From assembly GCA_002869335.1 (NCBI GenBank), contig PKTE01000072.1, positions 1 through 55,123 on the forward strand: a DNA stretch of 55,123 nt, in the 5' to 3' direction. The notes below the pieces were generated by a model that saw only the letters and a program-made list of their open reading frames with translations, did not search any database and was not told the DNA's origin. Both the position numbers and the translations under genes were made by a program. Origin of the DNA: Salinivirgaceae bacterium. Its GTDB lineage: Bacteria > Bacteroidota > Bacteroidia > Bacteroidales > Salinivirgaceae. Below, in pieces: positions 48,752-55,123 of this stretch; the first letter of the stretch is position 1; the number at the start of each line of letters is the position of its first letter.

Positions 48752-49402
48752 TCATTTTTTTAATTTTTGAAGTTTGCCATAGTGCTTACAAAAATCTTTT
48801 AATCCACATGGCTTGCACTTCGGCGTACGAGCCAGACACACATAGCGTCCGTGTAGAATTAACCAATGATGTGCGCGTGGAATTAATTCCTCAGGTATAT
48901 GTTTTACTAACTGTTTTTCGGTTTCTAAAGGTGTTTTCGCATTAAAGGTTAACCCAATACGTGCTGCCACACGAAATACATGCGTATCAACTGCCATTGC
49001 GGGCTTATTGTAGATAACCGAGGCAATTACATTGGCTGTTTTACGTCCTACACCTGGTAATTTCTGTAGTTCTGTAATATCTGCTGGCACTTCGCTGTTG
49101 AAATCAGCAACCAGCATTTTAGCCATTCCACTCAAATGCTTGGCTTTATTGTTAGGATACGAACAGGATTTAATATACTCAAAAATATTCTCTACACTTG
49201 CTTCAGCTAATTGTTCTGCGGTAGGATAAGTCGCAAAAAGTGGAGGTGTGATTTGATTCACTCTTTTGTCGGTGCACTGTGCTGATAAAATTACAGCCAC
49301 TAAAAGCTCATACGGATCTCTATGGTGCAGTTCAGTCTCAGCCACAGGCATCGCTTCTAGAAAATAATCAATTACCTTTTGAAATCGTTGTTCTTTGCGC
49401 AT
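48752..49402 (-). CDS. nth: Endonuclease III
   Basis: LLVAVILSAQCTDKRVNQ, LPGVGRKTANVI, VDTHVFRVAARIGL, FeS cysteines CLARTPKCKPCGLKDFC; start set to MRKEQRF, track ORF extends to 49477. Confidence 0.95.
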   Translation of the reverse strand: MRKEQRFQKVIDYFLEAMPVAETELHHRDPYELLVAVILSAQCTDKRVNQITPPLFATYPTAEQLAEASVENIFEYIKSCSYPNNKAKHLSGMAKMLVADFNSEVPADITELQKLPGVGRKTANVIASVIYNKPAMAVDTHVFRVAARIGLTFNAKTPLETEKQLVKHIPEELIPRAHHWLILHGRYVCLARTPKCKPCGLKDFCKHYGKLQKLKK

Positions 49403-49621
49403 TTGTCTATGTTTTTGGCAAAAATAATCATTTTGTTCCAAGTAACTCAGCCATAAACTTGAAATGCCGAAAGACAAGACAAATTAAAATTTATGTTTTT
49501 CGGGACGTTAACCCTAAAATGTTTTCTGTTCTTTTCCGAACATAAATTTATTACAATGGTTAAAATAATTGACTTTACGCAAATTTTAGCACATTTGTAT
49601 TTCATTTTTGTTATCAAAAAT

Positions 49622-52045
49622 ATGATCCGTATGAAAGCTTTATTATCAATATTTTTTGTAACTATTTTATTGGCAGGATATGCACAAGATATTTTAATTG
49701 TTGATGCTGAGAATAAAAGACCAGTTGCTGATGTGCTTATTTTTAATGAGCCATATACACACTCTGTCCTGACAAATAGATCGGGAAAGGCATCGCTTAA
49801 AGAATTTTATTCAAAGGATAGAATAATTATACAGCATCCAGCTTATCGTAATGTGGTAACTAGTATAGAAAAGATTGCTGCAAACGACTACAAAATTATG
49901 TTCGAACCATCTAATTTGGAGTTGGGTGAGGTTACTGTTTCTGCCAATAAGTGGGAACAGGATATTGAGGAAGTTCCAAATCAAATTGCAATTATTCCTA
50001 AAAGAGATGTGGAGTTTGGTAATCCTCAAACTTCTGCTGATTTGTTAAGTAATAGCGGACTAGTGTATGTTCAAAAAAGCCAGTTAGGTGGAGGAAGCCC
50101 TATGATTAGAGGTTTTGCAGCAAATGCTGTTTTGCTTGTTGTGGATGGTGTCCGTATGAACAATGCTATTTTCAGAAGTGGAAATTTGCAAAATGTAATC
50201 AATATCGATCCTAACTTTGTAGAGGATTCTGAGGTTATTTTCGGTCCCGGTTCTATTATTTATGGTTCTGATGCCCTGGGTGGTGTAATGGATTTTCATA
50301 CTTTGCGACCTGAGTTGTCAACTACAGATACGTTTAAAGTTTCAGGTTCTGCAATGATGCGTTATGCTACAGTAAATAATGAAAATACACTTCATTTGAA
50401 TGTGAATGGCGGAAGCAATAAATGGGCGTTTCGAACAGCAGCCACATATAGCAAATTTGGCGATTTGCGCATGGGTAGTAATGGAGGAGAGGATAGCTAT
50501 CAACGCAATTTTTATGTTGAACGAGTTAATGGAAAAGATTCCTTGTTTCGAAGTAATGATCCTTATTTGCAGGAGAAATCGGGTTATGAGCAAATGAACT
50601 TTATGCAGAAAGTACGCTTCCGTCCCGGTAAACATTTCGACATTACCTATGGTTTGCATGTGTCAACCACTTCAGATATTCCTCGTTACGATAGATTAAT
50701 AGAATTTGACAACGATGATAATATTGATGATACTTTGAAGTACTCAGATTGGTATTATGGGCCTCAGGAATGGATCATGAATAACGTGCAAATGAAATAT
50801 GCCAATGCAACTTCTATTTTCGATCAAGTTAAGTTGACTATGGCTCATCAGTTATTCAAGGAGAGTCGTCACAAACGTAAGTTCAATAGTACCTCAAAAG
50901 GGGAGCAATTCGAGAAGGTGAATGCTTACACTATTAATCTTGATGCAGAAAAACGTATAGATCGTCACGAACTCTTTTATGGTGCTGAGTATTTATTTAA
51001 TGATGTGCAAAGTACTGCTTTCGATAAGAATATTTTGGATATGAGCACAGTGCCTGACCAGACACGCTATCCTGATGGTACAAATTATTATCAGACTATG
51101 GCTTTATATGCCAGTTACAAGCATGTTTTAGGTAGGGAGTTCTATGGAACGGCAGGGGTCAGGTATTCGCATGTATTACTTTCATCAAATATTGAAAATA
51201 ATCTGCTCAATTTGCCTGAAACATCCTATTCCCTGAATACTGGAGCATTGACAGGTGCATTAGGATTGGTTAAAATGTTTCCGGCACAGCAATTTCGTAT
51301 TGCCGCTAATGTAAGCAGTGGATTTCGTGCACCTAATTTAGACGATATTGCTAAGGTATTCGATTCTGAACCTGGTTCTGTAATTGTACCCAATAATGAT
51401 TTGAATCCTGAGTATGCTTATAATGCTGATTTGACATTAACTAAAGAATTTGGTAATACCGCATTCATTAGGTTAACCGGATTTTATACCTTTTTAGATG
51501 ATGCAATTGTGCGCAGATCCTTTACAATTGACGGTCAGGATAGTATTATGTATGATGGAGTATTGAGTAGTGTGAAAGCCAATGTAAATGCCGGAAATGC
51601 CGTGATTTATGGTATGTCTGCCGACGCACAGGTAGCTCTATCACGAATTTTGAAACTAAAAGGTACCATAACCTGGACTGATGGAGAAGATGATGAGGGT
51701 GAACCTCTTCGCCATGCATCGCCTTTATTTGGGACTACTCATCTTATTTTTGAGAAAAGAGACTTGAAAGCTGATCTTTTTTTACGATTTAACGGAGAGG
51801 TTTCATACGAGAATTTAGCTCCTTCTGAACAGGATAAACCGCATATGTATGCATCAGATAGTAATGGAAATCCTTATAGCCCAGGCTGGCAAACAGTTAA
51901 TTTTAGGGTTAGTTATCAATTGAACGAGCATTTAATATTAAATGCAAGTGTTGAAAATATTTTCGATCAAATGTACAGATCTTATAGTAGCGGTATTGTG
52001 GCTCCGGGAAGAAATATTGTACTTTCAGGAAGGTATATGTTTTAA
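49622..52045 (+). CDS. TonB-dependent outer membrane receptor (heme/hemoglobin-receptor-like)
   Basis: Start MIRMKALLSIFFVTILLAGYAQ gives a signal peptide; plug SPMIRGFAANAVLLVVDGVRMNNAIFRSGNLQNV, EVIFGPGSIIYGSDALGGVMDF; C-terminal NIVLSGRYMF. Confidence 0.9.
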   Translation: MIRMKALLSIFFVTILLAGYAQDILIVDAENKRPVADVLIFNEPYTHSVLTNRSGKASLKEFYSKDRIIIQHPAYRNVVTSIEKIAANDYKIMFEPSNLELGEVTVSANKWEQDIEEVPNQIAIIPKRDVEFGNPQTSADLLSNSGLVYVQKSQLGGGSPMIRGFAANAVLLVVDGVRMNNAIFRSGNLQNVINIDPNFVEDSEVIFGPGSIIYGSDALGGVMDFHTLRPELSTTDTFKVSGSAMMRYATVNNENTLHLNVNGGSNKWAFRTAATYSKFGDLRMGSNGGEDSYQRNFYVERVNGKDSLFRSNDPYLQEKSGYEQMNFMQKVRFRPGKHFDITYGLHVSTTSDIPRYDRLIEFDNDDNIDDTLKYSDWYYGPQEWIMNNVQMKYANATSIFDQVKLTMAHQLFKESRHKRKFNSTSKGEQFEKVNAYTINLDAEKRIDRHELFYGAEYLFNDVQSTAFDKNILDMSTVPDQTRYPDGTNYYQTMALYASYKHVLGREFYGTAGVRYSHVLLSSNIENNLLNLPETSYSLNTGALTGALGLVKMFPAQQFRIAANVSSGFRAPNLDDIAKVFDSEPGSVIVPNNDLNPEYAYNADLTLTKEFGNTAFIRLTGFYTFLDDAIVRRSFTIDGQDSIMYDGVLSSVKANVNAGNAVIYGMSADAQVALSRILKLKGTITWTDGEDDEGEPLRHASPLFGTTHLIFEKRDLKADLFLRFNGEVSYENLAPSEQDKPHMYASDSNGNPYSPGWQTVNFRVSYQLNEHLILNASVENIFDQMYRSYSSGIVAPGRNIVLSGRYMF

Positions 52046-52124
52046 AGTTCCAAGTTTCAGTTTAATTTCAAACCTGAAACAAAAATTCGTATATTTATAC
52101 TATTAAACCAAAAACTAACACGTT

Positions 52125-52466
52125 ATGCCTTATTTTAAAGTAACAACAAATGTAGCCATTCAAGAGCCCAGAATGAGTAAGTTTTTAGAGGATATGCATC
52201 AGTTTGTGGTAGAGGAGCTTGGGAAACCAGAAAAGTATGTAATGACGGCTGTAGATGATCAAGTGGCTATGCGATTTGGAGGCAGTGATGCTCCATTGGC
52301 ATTTGTTGAGTTTAAAAGTATCGGGTTATCAGATACTAAAAAGCTCTCGACAGCTATTTGTGATCTTTTACGCTTAAAGCTAAATATTCCTGTTGATCGC
52401 ACTTACATTGAATTTGTAGATGAACCACGTGATAAATTTGGATATAACCGTACTACTTTTGAATAG
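52125..52466 (+). CDS. MIF/tautomerase-superfamily protein
   Basis: MPYFKVTTNVAI with Pro1; 113 aa; AFVEFKSIGLSDTKKLSTAICDLL; IEFVDEPRDKFGYNRTTFE. Confidence 0.85.
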   Translation: MPYFKVTTNVAIQEPRMSKFLEDMHQFVVEELGKPEKYVMTAVDDQVAMRFGGSDAPLAFVEFKSIGLSDTKKLSTAICDLLRLKLNIPVDRTYIEFVDEPRDKFGYNRTTFE

Positions 52467-52469
52467 AAG

Positions 52470-53726
52470 TTAAGCGGCAGGGTCAGGAAAATGACATTGA
52501 TTAAATTGTGGTATATCAGGCACTATTGCTTCAATTGGAGTGTTTAAGTAATTATCCAGTACAAGTCGTAGTAATTCATTACGACTAAACATGGCTCCAG
52601 TTTTCAGATTTTTTAGTATTACAATTGTTAGTTTTTCGTCTGGCACTCTAATTAACAGACTTTTAAATCCTTGCCACCAACCGGCATGGTATAGTACTTT
52701 TTGACCATTATAAGAAAAAATGCGCCATCCGTAACCATAATTATGCTTGAAGTGGGCTGGTTTACCCATAGGTTCAAAAGCAAGAGCCAGGGTATCAGTA
52801 TTTAAAATTTTACCCGAATAAAGTCCCTGATCCCATTTAAACATGTCTTCTGCAGTGGAGTATATTCCTTTATCTCCATATGTCCCGTTTAAATAAGCTT
52901 CTGTTACAATTTTCCAATGGTATTTATATCCTTCAGCAATATTGGGCACTGTATCATTTTTACCAGCTACATATACAAACGTATCATCCATTCCAAGTGG
53001 CTCGAATATATTTTTATGCATATATTCGGGATAAGACATTCCACTAACTTTTTCAATAATGGATGCTAAAAGCATATATCCTGAATTGCTATAGTCAAAT
53101 CTTCTACCAGGCGGATAATAGGGAATAGGTTTATATTCTTTCCACAATCTTATTATATCATTGTTAGTGTATGTTGTGCTTTTATCCTCAACTATCCGGT
53201 CAATGAAATAAATATAGTTTGATAGACCACTTCTGTGAACCAGCAATTGGTGGATAGTAAATCCCTGATACGGTAAATCAGGGAAAAACTTGGATATAGA
53301 ATCTTTTAAATTAAGTTTACCCTGTGCGTAGAGCTGTAAAATTGCAACTGCTGTAAATTGCTTACTTACAGAGCCTATCTGGAATTTTGTATGTTTATTT
53401 ATACTGTCTTTTTCTTTATAGTTTGCCCAGCCTTTATAACCTTCATAAATTAATTTATTATCCCAACCAACTAAGATAGTCCCGTTGAATCCAAACCTAC
53501 TTTTATTATTTAATGAATTGTCAAGATCATTGCGAAGATTTACATACCATGATGTGTCTTCAGGGTGAGAAAACTTTGTTTCAATGGGGCTGTTATTTCT
53601 TTTTTCCCAATCACTTGTGAAAACGATGTATAACAATATAGTGGTGAAAACCACTAGAAGTATTTCAGGTATTTTATAATTGCGACTGTGACTCATTTGC
53701 GTTTTTACTTTGTAATAGTCTAACAA
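52470..53726 (-). CDS. Serine hydrolase (beta-lactamase/PBP-like)
   Basis: SxxK in QIGSVSKQFTAVAILQL, YxN in FDYSNSGYMLLASIIEKVSG, N-terminal TM. Confidence 0.9.
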   Translation of the reverse strand: MLDYYKVKTQMSHSRNYKIPEILLVVFTTILLYIVFTSDWEKRNNSPIETKFSHPEDTSWYVNLRNDLDNSLNNKSRFGFNGTILVGWDNKLIYEGYKGWANYKEKDSINKHTKFQIGSVSKQFTAVAILQLYAQGKLNLKDSISKFFPDLPYQGFTIHQLLVHRSGLSNYIYFIDRIVEDKSTTYTNNDIIRLWKEYKPIPYYPPGRRFDYSNSGYMLLASIIEKVSGMSYPEYMHKNIFEPLGMDDTFVYVAGKNDTVPNIAEGYKYHWKIVTEAYLNGTYGDKGIYSTAEDMFKWDQGLYSGKILNTDTLALAFEPMGKPAHFKHNYGYGWRIFSYNGQKVLYHAGWWQGFKSLLIRVPDEKLTIVILKNLKTGAMFSRNELLRLVLDNYLNTPIEAIVPDIPQFNQCHFPDPAA

Positions 53727-53850
53727 CCTTATTAAAATATGGTTGCACCTTATGATAAATCAATGCAAAAGTAAATATTTTTCCGAAATCGCAATTTGCA
53801 GTTAGTAAATAATCTGTTGGTTTAGAAACTTGATCAAATATTGGGTAATA

Positions 53851-53889
53851 AAAAATGAGATTACTCCTTGCCAGGCAATCTCATTTTTT
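53851..53889 (-). terminator. Intrinsic terminator after ppa
   Basis: aaaaaTGAGATTactccttgccaggcAATCTCAtttttt. Confidence 0.8.
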
Positions 53890-53905
53890 GGAAATTTATA
53901 ATTAT

Positions 53906-54580
53906 TTATACTTTGTCAAGTACACTTTCCAAACTGTCGAATCTATGGTGATAATCTTCCAATGCAAATTCAATTACTTTAAATGCTTCTTCTGCACCGT
54001 AAGTGTGTGTTATTTCAGAAACACGATCATTATTTCCAGGTATATCTTTATAAGTTAAGAAGTAGTGTTTTAATCTTTCTAATACTGCTGAAGGTACATC
54101 ATCAATGTTTTTGTAGTGACCATAGCCAGCATCATTTTTTAGCACAGCAATAATTTTATCATCTGCCATATTACCATCAATCATTCTGAAGCCACCAATG
54201 GGAATTACATGTGCTAAAATATCACCATGTGAAATTGTACGCTCTGTTAAAACGCAAACGTCAAGTGGGTCGGCATCACCTTTGATTTGCTTTCGCTCGG
54301 TCATTTTTGAACAGTATTTACCAACTTTTTCGCCACAATAGCTTTGTGGGAAGAAACCATACAATGCTGGAATTACGTTGCTGTATTTTTGTGGGCGGTC
54401 AATTCGAAGATAACCACTGCTTTTATCAGCTTCATATTTAACAGTATCTGTAGGTACCATTTCAATATACGCAGTCATTAAATGTGGTGCATCCGGACCC
54501 GGGTCTATTCCGTGCCAGGGATGTGATTTATAGCGAAGACCCATTAATTTTCCAATGGGATCCATAATTTTATTTCTCAT
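53906..54580 (-). CDS. ppa: Inorganic pyrophosphatase, family I-like
   Basis: GDADPLDVCVLTERTISHGDIL, GGFRMIDGNMADDKIIAVL, MVPTDTVKYEADKSSGYLRIDRP. Confidence 0.9.
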   Translation of the reverse strand: MRNKIMDPIGKLMGLRYKSHPWHGIDPGPDAPHLMTAYIEMVPTDTVKYEADKSSGYLRIDRPQKYSNVIPALYGFFPQSYCGEKVGKYCSKMTERKQIKGDADPLDVCVLTERTISHGDILAHVIPIGGFRMIDGNMADDKIIAVLKNDAGYGHYKNIDDVPSAVLERLKHYFLTYKDIPGNNDRVSEITHTYGAEEAFKVIEFALEDYHHRFDSLESVLDKV

Positions 54581-54673
54581 CTCTTTTATATTTTAGGATT
54601 ATAATTTCTACTAAGTGATAACCAACAAGCTAAGTTACAATTTGTTTGGCATAAATTGGAGGATTTTGCTAAA

Positions 54674-55117
54674 TCAACTGAAAATGGCCTTGAAATAATA
54701 GAATACCATTACTGATGAAACAATAAGTTTCAGACCGGTTCCTAATAAAAATCCAATAAATGAGCCTAAACCACTTTTTAATGCTTTGTTGAAATCATCG
54801 TTATTAATCATTTCTCCAATTACTGCGCCGGCAAATGGCCCAATAATTATACCTAAAGGTGGAAAGAATATTAATCCGGCTATCAGACCTATCGTGCTAC
54901 CTATGACTCCTGCTTTTGTGCCTCCAAATTTTTTAGTTCCCCATATGGGAATAATAAAATCCAATGCTGTAACTGCAGCTGCTAAAACAAACATTAAAAT
55001 CAAAAATTCACCTGAAAAATCAACTGTTTCAGTTGCTTCCAGTACAAGTAGTCCCACAAAAGAGATTGGAGGGCCAGGAATAATGGGCAAAATACAGCCT
55101 ATTAATCCAATTAGCAA
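54674..55117 (-). CDS. DUF456-like membrane protein, probably truncated by the window edge
   Basis: GCILPIIPGPPISFVGLLVL, FGGTKAGVIGSTIGLIAGLIFFPPLGIIIGPFAGAVIGEM. Confidence 0.75.
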   Translation of the reverse strand: MLIGLIGCILPIIPGPPISFVGLLVLEATETVDFSGEFLILMFVLAAAVTALDFIIPIWGTKKFGGTKAGVIGSTIGLIAGLIFFPPLGIIIGPFAGAVIGEMINNDDFNKALKSGLGSFIGFLLGTGLKLIVSSVMVFYYFKAIFS

Positions 55118-55123
55118 TAGTAC

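Noticed and set aside
49493-49621. Upstream 43-aa extension of the TonB receptor
   Set aside because: A start at 49622 gives a normal signal peptide; the upstream extension is unlikely to be translated
52049-52069. Heptamer array downstream of the TonB receptor
   Set aside because: Only two recognisable units (tccaagt ttcagtt); not enough to call a repeat by itself

Overview
AT-rich chromosomal window from a Bacteroidota bacterium, inferred from the SusC/SusD pair, T9SS-type C-terminal sorting domains, DUF5686, and one clear TTTG-N19-TAnnTTTG promoter. Most of it is ordinary: asd, a pseudouridine synthase, ligA, nth, ppa, a tRNA-Arg(TCT), a TonB receptor, an SDR, a VOC-family protein, a MIF-like protein and a serine hydrolase. 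The parts worth a second look are: (1) a roughly 10 kb cluster at 10213-19931 that looks like a cyanophycin or isoaspartyl-peptide utilisation locus (two S51/cyanophycinase-like proteins, IadA, SusC/SusD, a T9SS cargo protein), whose secreted cyanophycinase carries one in-frame TAA; (2) three paralogous large fibre-like proteins with S74-type C-termini (39018-47939), which share a positionally fixed upstream element, different dyads at a similar position, and a 98-bp tract with one mismatch between two copies; the first gene lies 2 bp upstream of a propeller/Y_Y_Y/SpoIIE-type sensor phosphatase; (3) a noncoding array at 26141-26479 built of heptamers in exact 7-nt register separated by three copies of a 50-bp constant block, with a shorter relative at 5691-5753, and a second heptamer family (TTCAAAT/TCCAAAT) in several other intergenic regions; (4) a DUF4212-like symporter subunit with a large insertion, upstream of an SSS symporter and a Cache-CBS-DUF294 protein; (5) an ATPase gene with a near-ideal promoter whose -7 box lies inside a perfect palindrome. 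All assignments are from reading the sequence; no searches were run.
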